Origin: Sulfitobacter sp. F26169L
GTDB lineage: Bacteria > Pseudomonadota > Alphaproteobacteria > Rhodobacterales > Rhodobacteraceae
Direction of reading: 5' to 3'
DNA length: 64,000 nt
Assembly: GCF_026410285.1 (NCBI RefSeq)
Contig: NZ_JAPMLP010000001.1
Location: 839,426 to 903,425 of the forward strand
Shown here: positions 18,608 through 27,745 of the stretch, piece after piece
Position numbering within the stretch: the stretch's first letter is position 1
Layout: every line of letters begins with the position of its first letter
The notes under the pieces: generated by a model
Seen by the model: the letters and a program-made list of their open reading frames with translations, nothing else
Databases searched by the model: none
Told to the model about the DNA's origin: nothing
Translations under genes and position numbers: made by a program

Positions 18608-19594
18608 TCACACGTTTACATCAACCACAACGCGCCCCTTTACCTTACCGTGCAGTATATCGGCGGTAAGATCGGGCAAATCCGATAATGTCGCCGGCAC
18701 AACCATCGCTTCCAGCTTGTCCATCGGCAGATCTTTCGCCACCCGTTCCCACGCGCGAAGTCGGTTTTCGTAGGGCTGCATAACACTGTCGATCCCCAAC
18801 AGATTCACACCGCGCAGCAAAAACGGAATGACGGTCGCAGGCAATCCGGCTCCGCCCGCCAGGCCGACACTGGCAACTGATGCGCCATACTGCATCTGGC
18901 CCAGAATCCGCGCCAACATGGCCCCCCCGACGGCATCAATGCAGCCACCCCATGTCTCGCCCTCAAGCGGCCTCTTCACAGTCTCGTTGATATCTTCACG
19001 CGCCACAATCTGCGTAGCCCCCAAGGATTTCAGATAGTCTGCCGTTTCTGGCCGCCCCGTCACACCGGCAACTTCATGTCCCAGATGTGCAAGGATCGCC
19101 ACAGCAACCGAGCCAACCCCACCTGCAGCCCCGGTTACCAATACAGGACCGGACTTTATCCCGTGATCCTCCAGCGCCATAACTGACAACATTGACGTGA
19201 AGCCTGCGGTCCCAACAGCCATCGCCTGTCGGGTATTCAGCCCCTGCGGCAAAGGCACAAGCCAGTCTGCCTTCACACGCGCCTTTTGCGCATAACCGCC
19301 CCAATGGGCTTCTCCCACACGCCACCCCGTCAGAACAACTTTGTCGCCAACCTGATAGCGCTCGTCCGAAGACGCCTCGACAGTGCCGGAAAAATCGATA
19401 CCCGGCACATGCGGATACTTCCGCACCAATCCGCCGCCGCTCGGGCTCATACACAGACCGTCTTTGTAGTTCACAGTGGTATATTCCACCGCAACCAAAA
19501 CCTCTCCGTCGGGCAGTTGATCCTCCGATATCTGCGTAATCGCCGCCGAAGTTTCGCCATCTTCGTTCTTGGTTATCATCAAAGCATCAAACAT
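18608..19594 (-). CDS. acuI: Acrylyl-CoA reductase AcuI / YhdH-type MDR oxidoreductase
   Basis: Zinc-free medium-chain dehydrogenase/reductase (328 aa). It shows NYKDGLCMS, the VPGIDFSGTV segment, GWRVGEAHWGGYAQKARVKADWLVPLP, and the NADPH-binding VTGAAGGVGSVAVAILAHLG. AcuI reduces toxic acryloyl-CoA to propionyl-CoA and in marine Rhodobacterales supports DMSP catabolism and acrylate tolerance. No DMSP lyase or dmdA lies nearby, so a housekeeping detoxification role is as likely. The start is the ATG of MFDALMI with GGAG upstream; five extra in-frame codons precede it. Confidence 0.85.
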   Translation of the reverse strand: MFDALMITKNEDGETSAAITQISEDQLPDGEVLVAVEYTTVNYKDGLCMSPSGGGLVRKYPHVPGIDFSGTVEASSDERYQVGDKVVLTGWRVGEAHWGGYAQKARVKADWLVPLPQGLNTRQAMAVGTAGFTSMLSVMALEDHGIKSGPVLVTGAAGGVGSVAVAILAHLGHEVAGVTGRPETADYLKSLGATQIVAREDINETVKRPLEGETWGGCIDAVGGAMLARILGQMQYGASVASVGLAGGAGLPATVIPFLLRGVNLLGIDSVMQPYENRLRAWERVAKDLPMDKLEAMVVPATLSDLPDLTADILHGKVKGRVVVDVNV

Positions 19595-19625
19595 TTGTCT
19601 CTCCTTCAAAGGGCATTAGCCCTAT

Positions 19626-19668
19626 TTCTTTTGGCTCGAAATATCCCGGGGTCCGGGGCTGGCCCCGG
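19626..19668 (-). repeat. Copy A of the TTTTGGC..AAATATCCCGGGG intergenic repeat, with hairpin
   Basis: TTCTTTTGGCTCGAAATATC and the following CCGGGG match the copy at 43220 with few changes. It ends in a perfect hairpin CCGGGGC-TG-GCCCCGG (19653-19668). It lies just upstream of acuI's start region. Such dispersed repeats occur between genes in Roseobacter-group genomes. Confidence 0.6.
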
Positions 19669-19734
19669 TTCAACCTATCTACATTCCACGCGGATTCCAG
19701 TTGTTACTCCACATCGCAACTCTCAAATTACGTC

Positions 19735-20216
19735 CGCGTAACGACCAGATCGGGCATCTGCAGCGCAATGCCAATTTCGTTCGGGAACTGGCTCAATTGA
19801 CCGCGGTAATGGGTCTGTTGGGTGAACAAATGCCCAACGCCCAGCCCCGTGAGCCCTTTCACCTGTCGTCCCAATACTACCGAGCACCACATCAAAACCC
19901 GCATAGACCAACCTCGGATAGCGCTTCCATCCAAATCCAATACGCCCGCCCTGACAAATACCTACCCCTTCCTAGACGCCGGCACTCCACGCAGAAGAGA
20001 GCTAGCAGGAATGGACGAAGCAGGCGTTTAAGCGTCACTGTACCACCGACTCATCCGGACCGTAACGGCCCAGAACAGATCGTTCAACGTCGCGTGCATC
20101 AATCCGAAATACGCATCGGGTTCTGCGGTCAGAGTATTCCTGTTCTGCCACGCGTGGTACCGGACAACCTGAACGACATAGGCAGACCAGATCATCCGAT
20201 TATTTCCTCCTCGCAA
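19735..20216 (-). pseudogene. Decayed protein gene, family not recognised
   Basis: Two minus-strand fragments read as protein in different frames: one with MIWSAYVVQVVRYHAWQNR and FGLMHATLNDLFWAVTVRM near 20030-20190, and one with GVGHLFTQQTHYRGQLSQF continuing into NEIGIALQMPDLVVTRT ending at 19735. Stops and frame changes separate them. The order fits one broken gene. I cannot name the family. Confidence 0.35.
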
Positions 20217-20830
20217 CGCCTGTCAGAGATGGGCTGAATACACAGTCCTGCACCAGCCCGCCATCTTGAACGCCTGGAAAATCCGGCCATTGAATTTCAA
20301 CAATCGCGCGGCCTATTCGGTAGCAATGCAACCGGTTTAACAGACAAGCTTGGTTCGCTCCGTTTTCCGACCGATTGATACCGTTATAGATTACCTTCAA
20401 GATTCTCACGCCGACCAGTTTCGAAAGTGCGTCAGCGATTGCTGTCGCAGTCGACACAATGTACGCGACGTCAGGCAGGATCATTCTGGTTTCGAGGGCA
20501 ACTATCAGCACGGATAGGCATAAGGGTAAGATAAAATCACTTTTTGCCAGACGCCTGCAATGGCGGCTGTCGCCGCGATTTCGCCCGCTTGCGGTCTGGT
20601 CAGGTTCCACGCACGGCGCAGCCCCCTTGCTGCTCCAATCCCAGATCCGGCAACGCCACACCAAAGCTAAACAAAAGAAATATAACCGCAATGATCGGCA
20701 AAAAATCTGTTGGATCATCCATAAAAACAGCGCGGTGCCCGCCGACAGCGATAACCGCCGTTGCGCCACACACCACATCATGACGCGCGGCGTGAAGCAG
20801 AATATTGTGGCATCGCCAGAACCCAGGTTT
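20217..20830 (-). pseudogene. Decayed membrane transporter, possibly an MFS drug exporter
   Basis: Minus-strand fragments in at least two frames show hydrophobic segments (DFLPIIAVIFLLFSFGVALPDLGL) followed in another frame by NLTRPQAGEIAATAAIAGVWQ. The order 'FG..LP' then 'P.AGE.A.TA.A..G..Q' resembles the tenth to eleventh helix of Bcr/CflA-type exporters. No intact frame remains. The family call is tentative. Confidence 0.35.
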
Positions 20831-20832
20831 CC

Positions 20833-21261
20833 CTAGTTCTGCACAACAACCTTCATGTTGCGCAGCCCGACTTGCTGCGTCATTGCAAACAGTCTGGCAG
20901 CGTTGGACGGATGCAAACGGATACATCCCGCAGATGCAGGGCGACCAAGCCGCCTGATCTGGTTCGTCCCGTGAATGGCATAGTTTCCGCGAAAGAAAAT
21001 CGAATGTGGCATCGGTGCATTGTTATAAAGGCTCGACTTATGGTTCTTGGATAGCCATTTAGCCCGCCACGCCCCGCGCGGCGTAATTTTACCTTTGCGC
21101 GCAGTGGACACCGGCCATTTGTGAATTTGTTTGCCATTGCGGTACACCCGCATAGTCTGTTCCGAAATATCGACCTTGGCAATCAGTTGACCCGCGCTAA
21201 CCGCGGAAGGAATTGTATAAATCAATGATGCACAAAGCATCGCTGTAGCAAAAATTTTCAT
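20833..21261 (-). CDS. Small L,D-transpeptidase (YkuD domain)
   Basis: A 142-residue secreted enzyme: signal peptide ending at AVSAGQ, then a YkuD catalytic domain. The active-site stretch is HGTNQIRRLGRPASAGCIRL with the cysteine nucleophile, and MRVYRNGKQIHKWPVSTARKGKITPRG is the usual N-terminal part. It should cross-link peptidoglycan or attach proteins to it. It is much shorter than the enzyme at 1199 and lacks a peptidoglycan-binding domain. Confidence 0.92.
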   Translation of the reverse strand: MKIFATAMLCASLIYTIPSAVSAGQLIAKVDISEQTMRVYRNGKQIHKWPVSTARKGKITPRGAWRAKWLSKNHKSSLYNNAPMPHSIFFRGNYAIHGTNQIRRLGRPASAGCIRLHPSNAARLFAMTQQVGLRNMKVVVQN

Positions 21262-21554
21262 GTGGCAGCATTCCCAAGTTTAGAATGGCATAAATGAATC
21301 CACTTCTTGTGGTGGTGTCAAAGATTAACTACCTCATCTTGTGCAAAACTATGGTTTTCCTTACTGCCGTGACAGCAAGATCGCGCGCGACGGTGCGCAT
21401 GCGAACAATAGCGCCTTATTCTGGGGCTCGCTATCTCTCTGCTCGGTACTGTGATTCGACTGTTGGGCCTTCTACCGCTGATATGCTTATCAGCCAGGCT
21501 ATGCCTGCCAATTGTTCCCGAACACACCCCTTGAAATGTGCCCGACGCCCGTCT

Positions 21555-21880
21555 ATCTATGAGGTGTCCTTCGGGACTATGGATATAAACGCGCTCGTAA
21601 TAAGCGGTTCGGACCCGGGGGCGGTACCCGGCGACTCCACCAATCATCCGTCATTTGCGGATCATGGGGTCGAAACAGGATCGACGAACGTCTAAAGGGG
21701 TTATGCTTTATCTCGGCTGACTGCCACCGTTATCGGCGTAAAATGTACAATTGCAAATGACAATCGTGCTCCAATGGCGATGGCCGCGTAAGCGACCGGA
21801 ACTATTGAAAACTTAAGTCCTTGGGCCTAGCAGCGTAAGGCGGGGTTCGCAGGTACCTGGCAACAGAAACCTGCACTTTT
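21555..21880 (+). ncRNA. ssrA: Circularly permuted two-piece tmRNA
   Basis: Trans-translation RNA that rescues stalled ribosomes. In the permuted form the acceptor piece comes first and ends in CCA at 21642. The coding piece begins GGGGTCG at 21666, and this pairs with CGACTCC (21632-21638) to form the acceptor stem. The tag frame at 21753-21791 reads ANDNRAPMAMAA-stop, an alphaproteobacterial-type degradation tag ending in Ala-Ala. A hairpin GCAGGT...ACCTGC near 21850-21876 probably closes the coding piece. The 5' limit of the acceptor piece is estimated. The 23-base linker between the pieces would be removed during processing. Confidence 0.93.
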
Positions 21881-22017
21881 CCCATCATTGCGTTTTGTAC
21901 TTCTCTTGACCCGCTGTGATGCGCGTGCAACTTATTGTGCATGGGGACCCGACTGCGAACGCCCCGTGAGGCGCCAGCCAGAGGTTCGCATGTTTCCAAC
22001 ATTTAAGGATGCATGCC

Positions 22018-22833
22018 ATGGCTGGCCCCAATGAAATTACTGTTTCCCAATTGCTGCGCCTGATCGGCCTGCCCGATGCACCTGCCATCGTGGATATCTC
22101 GATCGATGGTGACTTCAACGACGATCCTTTCCTCATCCCCACGGCGTTTCGCCATCCTCATACCGATATTGCGGACCTGAAGACGCGCCTTGCAGGGCGC
22201 TCATGTGTTGTGGTCTGCCAGCGGGGCATCAAGCTAAGCCAGGGACTGGCCGCGTGGTTGCGCGCTGACGGGATTGCGGCTGAATATCTGCAAGGTGGCA
22301 ATTTTGGCTGGCGTGAACACGCTCAAGCTCCGCGTTTCCCTGCCGCCGCAGTGCCACAGCCGGTTGAGGGCGCAACGCTGTGGGTCACCCGCCATCGGCC
22401 CAAGATCGACCGTATCGCCTGCCCATGGTTAATCCGCCGCTTTGTGGACCCCGACGCGCGGTTCCTTTTTGTCTCTCCGTCAGAGGTTGCAGGCGTGGCA
22501 GACAGATACAGCGCAACACCATTTGATGTTGAAGATGTGTTCTGGTCGCATCGTGGTGACGGATGCACTTTTGATACCATGCTGGAAGAGTTTGGTTTGC
22601 AAACCCCTGCGCTGACGCGACTTGCCACTGTGATCCGCGCCGCAGACACCAACAGCCATGAATTAGCACCGCAAGCCGCCGGACTGCTGGCCCTGTCTGT
22701 CGGACTGTCGCGCCAGTACCGCGACGATCAGCGACAGCTTGACGCGGGTATGGCGATTTACGATGCACTCTACCGCTGGGCGCGCGATGGAATTGATGAG
22801 GGTCACGACTGGCCTGCGGGACACAAGGCATGA
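22018..22833 (+). CDS. Rhodanese - chromate resistance ChrB C-terminal domain fusion
   Basis: A 271-residue protein with two parts. Residues 1-105 form a rhodanese-like domain whose active-site loop reads VVCQRGIKLSQGLA with a cysteine. The rest is the ChrB C-terminal domain (WVTRHRPKIDRIACPWLIRRFVDPDA and a C-terminal GMAIYDALYRWARDG). ChrB-type proteins accompany ChrA and influence chromate resistance. The ATG at 22018 follows AAGGA at the right spacing; an ATG nine bases upstream is less well placed. It is coupled to chrA by an ATGA overlap. Confidence 0.88.
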   Translation: MAGPNEITVSQLLRLIGLPDAPAIVDISIDGDFNDDPFLIPTAFRHPHTDIADLKTRLAGRSCVVVCQRGIKLSQGLAAWLRADGIAAEYLQGGNFGWREHAQAPRFPAAAVPQPVEGATLWVTRHRPKIDRIACPWLIRRFVDPDARFLFVSPSEVAGVADRYSATPFDVEDVFWSHRGDGCTFDTMLEEFGLQTPALTRLATVIRAADTNSHELAPQAAGLLALSVGLSRQYRDDQRQLDAGMAIYDALYRWARDGIDEGHDWPAGHKA

Positions 22834-24074
22834 GAACGCCAGACTGGCCCGAAATGGCCCGCGTTTTTGGCCGTATTGGTGTTTTGTCATTCGGCGGACC
22901 GGCCGCGCAAATCGCACTGATGCACCGCGAACTGGTTGAGACGCGCGGTTGGTTAAGCGAGCAAAGTTATCTACGCGCCCTAAGCCTGTGCATGCTGCTG
23001 CCCGGACCCGAAGCGATGCAGCTGGCAACCTACGCCGGATGGCGGTTGCGTGGAACGGCAGGCGGTCTGCTGGCAGGGCTGTTGTTCGTCATTCCGGGTG
23101 CGATTGTGATCGCCTTGCTGGCATTGCTTTACGCCAGTTACGGCCAGGTGCCGCTTGTGCAAGCCACATTCCTCGGGATCAAGGCTGCCGTTGTCGTTGT
23201 GGTATTTCAGGCCTTGCGAAAGGTGGCGGCAAGGGCGCTGGCGGGTGCGTGGGGGTGGGCGCTGGCACTCATGTCGTTTATAGGGCTGTTCGTTTTTGGC
23301 CTGCCCTTCCCGCTGATTATCATTGCCGCGGGCCTGTGCGGCATGTGGAGGGCGCAGCCGCTCGATGAACCGGTTGCGACCGCGCCCACGGGCGCGCGCC
23401 CTCTGCGGGCATTGGTAATGTGGGCCGCGCTATGGTCGGCGCCCCTGTTTCTGGTGTGGATGCTTGACCATAGCTTTTTACTGCAACTCGGTCTGTTTTT
23501 TTCGAAACTTGCGATTGTAACCTTTGGCGGCGCCTATGCAGTATTGGGGTATATGACACAAACAGTGGTGAGCGATCTGGGCTGGATTACAACCGCCCAA
23601 ATGATTGACGCATTGGGCCTGGCCGAAACCACGCCCGGCCCGCTGATACTGGTGACAGAATTTGTGGCACTTCTGGCCGGATTTGCACAGGGCGGGATTA
23701 CAGGCGCATTTGCAGCGGGCCTGCTGGCCCTCTGGGTGACATTTACACCATGTTTCATGTGGATATTTCTGGCTGGCCCCTATCTAGACCAACTCAGCGC
23801 GCAACCCCGCCTTGCGGCGGGACTTCAGGCGATAACAGCCGCTGTTGTCGGGGTAATCGCAAACCTGACGCTGTGGTTTGCGATACATGTGCTTTTCCAC
23901 AAGGTAGGCACTTTTGCCCCCCTCGCCCTGCCCGTGCCCGATTTGACCAGCTTTGATCCTGTCGCCGCTGCGCTGACCCTTCTAGCGATGATCTTGATGC
24001 TGGCACTGCGAATGGGTTTTGTCAGCACCATGACGGTTTCGGGCGTCTGTGCGCTGGTGATCGCACTGATCTGA
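22830..24074 (+). CDS. chrA: Chromate transporter ChrA
   Basis: Membrane exporter of chromate in the CHR family, 414 residues with about ten to twelve helices in two homologous halves. The first half shows FGRIGVLSFGGPAAQIALMHRELVE and LPGPEAMQLATYAGWRLRG; the second repeats FSKLAIVTFGGAYAVLGYM and LGLAETTPGPLILVTEFV. This two-domain layout is that of long-chain CHR transporters. It starts inside the end of the rhodanese-ChrB gene, so both proteins come from one transcript. Confidence 0.93.
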   Translation: MRTPDWPEMARVFGRIGVLSFGGPAAQIALMHRELVETRGWLSEQSYLRALSLCMLLPGPEAMQLATYAGWRLRGTAGGLLAGLLFVIPGAIVIALLALLYASYGQVPLVQATFLGIKAAVVVVVFQALRKVAARALAGAWGWALALMSFIGLFVFGLPFPLIIIAAGLCGMWRAQPLDEPVATAPTGARPLRALVMWAALWSAPLFLVWMLDHSFLLQLGLFFSKLAIVTFGGAYAVLGYMTQTVVSDLGWITTAQMIDALGLAETTPGPLILVTEFVALLAGFAQGGITGAFAAGLLALWVTFTPCFMWIFLAGPYLDQLSAQPRLAAGLQAITAAVVGVIANLTLWFAIHVLFHKVGTFAPLALPVPDLTSFDPVAAALTLLAMILMLALRMGFVSTMTVSGVCALVIALI

Positions 24075-24142
24075 GTTCTGCTCTTTTATCCCCTTCGGAA
24101 TCGCCTATGATGCAGATGAACGTTATACCCGAGAGAGATGAC

Positions 24143-24631
24143 ATGAGCGGCACTATTGATTACGGCAACCTCATGCATGATGCCATGCGCAGCCTGATAC
24201 GCAACGTCCTGCTGGACGTGGCAGACAACGGACTTCCCGGTGCACATCATTTCTTTATCACCTTTGATACTTCCCACCCCGATGCAGAACTGGCCGATTG
24301 GTTGTCAGACCGCTATCCCGACGAAATGACCGTTGTCATGCAGCACTGGTATGACAATCTTGAAGTCACCAACGACGGTTTTTCCATCACGCTCAATTTC
24401 GGGGATGCGCCAGAACCACTTTACGTGCCCTATGATGCCATCCGCACTTTTGTCGATCCTTCCGTAGAATTTGGGCTGCGGTTTGAACAGAGGGAAGAAG
24501 AAAGCGACAACATCAAATCTGCTGGCAAAGACAAACCGCTCTCCCAGACCGAAGAATCAGAGTTGGAAGTGGAGGAAGAGCCTACCAAAGAGGCCGAAAT
24601 CGTCTCTCTGGACAGTTTTCGTAAAACATGA
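24143..24631 (+). CDS. sspB: SspB-type ClpXP adaptor
   Basis: Adaptor that binds ssrA-tagged proteins and delivers them to the ClpXP protease. The 162 residues begin MSGTIDYGNLMHDAMRSLIRNVL and include HHFFITFDTSHPDAELADWL, MTVVMQHWYDNL and FGDAPEPLYVPYDAIRTFVDPSVEFGL. A charged tail ending in EIVSLDSFRK probably contacts ClpX. The start follows GAGAGAG. It is 64 bases upstream of fumC, and the tmRNA lies only 2.3 kb away, so tagging RNA and adaptor sit in the same neighbourhood. Confidence 0.93.
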   Translation: MSGTIDYGNLMHDAMRSLIRNVLLDVADNGLPGAHHFFITFDTSHPDAELADWLSDRYPDEMTVVMQHWYDNLEVTNDGFSITLNFGDAPEPLYVPYDAIRTFVDPSVEFGLRFEQREEESDNIKSAGKDKPLSQTEESELEVEEEPTKEAEIVSLDSFRKT

Positions 24632-24694
24632 GGTAGCGCGGCGCGGCGCCAAAGGCTAAACAGCCCTGAAACCAATACTTCAGGAGTGCCCGCA

Positions 24695-26086
24695 ATGGCC
24701 GATACCCGTACCGAGACAGACAGCTTTGGCCCCTTGGAAGTTCCTTCCGACAAATACTGGGGCGCACAGACGCAGCGCTCAATCATGAATTTCCCGATCG
24801 GTTGGGAAAAGCAGCCTATCGCAATTGTCCGCGCGCTGGGCGTCATCAAACAGGCCTGTGCCGAGGCCAACATGGCCCAAGGCACGCTAGACGAAGACCG
24901 TGGCAAGGCCATCGTGCAGGCCGCCAGCGAAGTTGTAAGCGGCAAATTTGACGACAACTTTCCACTCGTCGTCTGGCAGACCGGATCGGGCACCCAATCC
25001 AACATGAACGCCAATGAAGTGATCGCCAACCGTGCAATCGAAATTATGGGCGGCGTCATCGGGTCAAAAGACCCTGTCCACCCCAATGATCACTGCAACA
25101 TGGGTCAATCGTCAAACGATACGTTTCCGACCGCTATGCACATCGCCACCGCGCGCACCGCACATGACGTGCTGCTGCCCGGATTGCGCAAACTTCATGC
25201 TGCGCTGCAAAAGAAGGTCGAAGAGTTTGACGGCATTATCAAGATCGGTCGCACCCATACGCAGGACGCAACCCCGCTGACGCTGTCTCAGGAATTTTCC
25301 GGCTACACACATCAGGTTGCGATGGGAATCCGGCGTGTAGAAGACGGACTTGGCCGCGTTTACGAACTGGCGCAGGGCGGCACCGCTGTCGGAACCGGCC
25401 TGAACACGCGCAAAGGCTGGGCCGAAACGGTTGCGGCAAACATGGCACGTATCACCGACCTGCCCTTTGTCACCGCCCCCAATAAATTCGAAGCGCTGGC
25501 CGCACATGACGCCATGGTCGAAATTTCCGGCCACCTGAAAACAGTGGCGGCAAGCCTTTTCAAAATCGCCAATGATATCCGCTTGCTCGGCTCTGGCCCA
25601 CGCTGCGGTTTGGGCGAATTGATCCTGCCCGAAAACGAGCCGGGATCATCGATTATGCCTGGTAAGGTCAACCCGACACAGTGCGAAGCGCTGACGCAGG
25701 TTTGCGCCCATGTGTTCGGCAATGACGCCGCCGTGGGCTTCGCCGGATCGCAAGGCCATTTTGAGCTTAACGTTTACAAACCCATGATGGCCTATAACGT
25801 CCTGCAATCCATGCAACTTTTGGGTGATGCCGCATCGGCGTTTACTGACAATCTGATCGTTGATCTGAAAGCTGATCCTGTCCGCATTGAAAAACTGCTC
25901 CATGAATCCCTGATGTTGGTGACAGCGCTTGCGCCCGAAATCGGCTATGACAATGCAACCAAAGTCGCAAAAACAGCCCATAAAAACGGCACAACCCTCA
26001 AGGAAGAGGCGATTGCGTTGGGGTTTGTGGATGCCGAGACATTCGACCGCGTGGTGCGGCCAGAAAATATGATCGGACCAAAATGA
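24695..26086 (+). CDS. fumC: Fumarate hydratase class II
   Basis: TCA-cycle enzyme interconverting fumarate and malate, oxygen-stable class. The 463 residues include the substrate regions [36 protein letters not shown], the active-site segment [19 protein letters not shown] and the signature [16 protein letters not shown]. The ATG at 24695 follows CAGGAG; a GTG nine bases earlier is ignored. The stop overlaps the next ATG (ATGA), coupling it to the DUF4169 gene. Confidence 0.97.
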   Translation: MADTRTETDSFGPLEVPSDKYWGAQTQRSIMNFPIGWEKQPIAIVRALGVIKQACAEANMAQGTLDEDRGKAIVQAASEVVSGKFDDNFPLVVWQTGSGTQSNMNANEVIANRAIEIMGGVIGSKDPVHPNDHCNMGQSSNDTFPTAMHIATARTAHDVLLPGLRKLHAALQKKVEEFDGIIKIGRTHTQDATPLTLSQEFSGYTHQVAMGIRRVEDGLGRVYELAQGGTAVGTGLNTRKGWAETVAANMARITDLPFVTAPNKFEALAAHDAMVEISGHLKTVAASLFKIANDIRLLGSGPRCGLGELILPENEPGSSIMPGKVNPTQCEALTQVCAHVFGNDAAVGFAGSQGHFELNVYKPMMAYNVLQSMQLLGDAASAFTDNLIVDLKADPVRIEKLLHESLMLVTALAPEIGYDNATKVAKTAHKNGTTLKEEAIALGFVDAETFDRVVRPENMIGPK

Positions 26087-26259
26087 GCGCCCCGATAAAC
26101 CTGAACAAGGCCCGAAAAGATCGTGACCGCTCTGCCCGTAAATCACATGCCGATGAAAATGCTGTGAAATTCGGGCAGACAAAGGCACAAAAGGAGGCGC
26201 TCAAGGCGCGGGCTCAACTGATTGCGCGCAATCTGGACGGGCACAAGCGGGACACATGA
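26083..26259 (+). CDS. DUF4169 family small protein
   Basis: A 58-residue basic protein, [20 protein letters not shown]..., coupled by ATGA overlaps to fumC before it and to the RHH gene after it. The NLNKARK start and the KAR/FG pattern match DUF4169, a short alphaproteobacterial family of unknown role that usually sits next to this RHH protein. It is highly charged with no membrane segment. Confidence 0.85.
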   Translation: MSAPINLNKARKDRDRSARKSHADENAVKFGQTKAQKEALKARAQLIARNLDGHKRDT

Positions 26260-26492
26260 AAAACGCGCGGCCCGTCAAGCACTCGGTAACCTTGCGCGGG
26301 CACCGCACGTCAATCTCGCTGGAAGCACCGTTCTGGGCAGAATTACGCGCGATCGCACGGGAAAAATCGATGCCAATCAACGCATTGGTGGCCGAGATTG
26401 ATGCCGCACGCGGCCTGGACAGCGGATTGGCCTCGGCCATCCGCGTCTTTGTCCTAGAGTCATTAAGGGACCGTTTACCTTCATCTGAATAA
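26256..26492 (+). CDS. Ribbon-helix-helix domain protein
   Basis: A 78-residue protein of the RHH_4 type: HSVTLRGHRTSISLEAPFWAELRAIAREKSMPINALVAEID fits the beta-strand plus two-helix DNA-binding fold. It probably regulates transcription or binds a partner protein; targets are unknown. It begins within the last codons of the DUF4169 gene, the fourth member of the sspB-fumC-DUF4169-RHH run. Confidence 0.88.
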   Translation: MKNARPVKHSVTLRGHRTSISLEAPFWAELRAIAREKSMPINALVAEIDAARGLDSGLASAIRVFVLESLRDRLPSSE

Positions 26493-26500
26493 GGTAGGGT

Positions 26501-26719
26501 ATGACGATACCCTCACCTCTTTCACCCGAAGCGTGGATGACCCACCTGTTCAGTGCTCAAGCTGCCTGTAAAGGTCAAGTGATACGGCGCAAGCTACGCG
26601 ATGTGGAACGATATGCAGGCCGCGCCAAGTTCGAACAGGAACTGCGACGACGCGGCTTTCATGCCGTGGAAAACGCGGGCCAGATCAAATATTTTGCAAT
26701 CAGGAGCCAATCCGCGTGA
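26501..26719 (+). CDS. Short conserved hypothetical protein
   Basis: A 72-residue ORF starting eight bases after the RHH gene: MTIPSPLSPEAWMTHLFSAQAA...VIRRKLRDVERYAGRAKFEQELRRRGFHAVENAGQIK. It is basic and helical with no known motif that I can name. Similar short ORFs occur after this block in related genomes, as far as I recall, so I keep it as a real gene. The downstream 50 bases before the convergent aldolase stop look like a short AT-rich spacer. Confidence 0.6.
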   Translation: MTIPSPLSPEAWMTHLFSAQAACKGQVIRRKLRDVERYAGRAKFEQELRRRGFHAVENAGQIKYFAIRSQSA

Positions 26720-26772
26720 TTTTATAGCCGATTTTTTCAAAATCGATCTGGAATTTTCAAAAATTCCAACGC

Positions 26773-27666
26773 TTACGCAACCGAGGCGTTGTAAATCTTG
26801 GCGATGTTCTGCCCCAGTGCTGCATTAAATTCGGCATCGGACATTTTCACATTCAAACCTTCGGCCAGCGCACGGCTGAAACTTGCGATCATCTTGTGGT
26901 TCTGGCTCAGCAGGTCACAGGCCACATCCGTTGAATACCCTCCCGACAGCGCGACAACACGCAACACACGCGCATGATCGGCTGCCGCATCGTAAAGCCC
27001 TGCTTTCGACGGAATCGTCAGCTTCAGAATTACGTTCACATCCTCTGGCAAGTCATTCAGATGCTTCATAATTTCAGATTCAAGAATTTCCTCTGCTTCG
27101 GCCTTTGTGGCGCTGTCGATATGCACTTCGGGCTCGACAATCGGAACCAAACCCGCCGCTGCCACTTGCCTGGCTACGTCAAATTGTTGGGCCACAACAT
27201 CTGAAATTCCTTGCGCGTTCGCCTCAAGGATCAAAGAGCGCTCCTTCGTGCCGAAAATACCCTTTTCGTTTGCCTTGCTCAGTAATGCATCCAGTTCCGG
27301 CATCGGCTTGAGCAGTTGAACGCCGTTGGCCTCATCGGCCAGACCTTTGTCGATCTTCAGAAACGGAACAACGCCACGATCTTCCCACAACAACTGCGCC
27401 GTTGGCTTGCCGTTGATATCGCTGTCCATTGTACGTTCAAACAGGATCGCGCCCAAAACCTTCTCGGAGGTAAACTCATCCGCCAGAATGATCCGGCTGC
27501 GCATCGCATGCACAGCAGCATACATTTCAGCATCACCCGAATAATCCGCAGGCTCGACACCATATTGTGCAAGCGCTTTGGGGGTTGAGCCGCCGGACTG
27601 GTCCAATGCAGCGATAAAGCCGTCGGCGGATGCGATACGGGTGCGTTGGGCGTCTTTTTGGGACAT
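26773..27666 (-). CDS. Fructose-bisphosphate aldolase class I
   Basis: Schiff-base aldolase that cleaves or forms fructose 1,6-bisphosphate without a metal. The 297 residues carry FIAALDQSGGSTPKAL at the start, PFLKIDKGL, GLVPIVEPEVHID with the acid residues, and VILKLTIPSK containing the Schiff-base lysine. This is the bacterial form usually annotated FbaB-like/class I. The start is the ATG of MSQKDAQR after AAAGGC; an open frame continues 30 codons upstream without support. Confidence 0.93.
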   Translation of the reverse strand: MSQKDAQRTRIASADGFIAALDQSGGSTPKALAQYGVEPADYSGDAEMYAAVHAMRSRIILADEFTSEKVLGAILFERTMDSDINGKPTAQLLWEDRGVVPFLKIDKGLADEANGVQLLKPMPELDALLSKANEKGIFGTKERSLILEANAQGISDVVAQQFDVARQVAAAGLVPIVEPEVHIDSATKAEAEEILESEIMKHLNDLPEDVNVILKLTIPSKAGLYDAAADHARVLRVVALSGGYSTDVACDLLSQNHKMIASFSRALAEGLNVKMSDAEFNAALGQNIAKIYNASVA

Positions 27667-27745
27667 GAATAATGCCTTTTTATCTGGGAAACGGTTTGCC
27701 CTGTCTAATAGGTTCAGTGGCACAGCACCAGTTGAATTGCCGCTG

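Noticed and set aside
21294..21695. 133-codon ORF over the tmRNA region
   Set aside because: The DNA is explained by the permuted ssrA; the ORF ends inside the coding piece.
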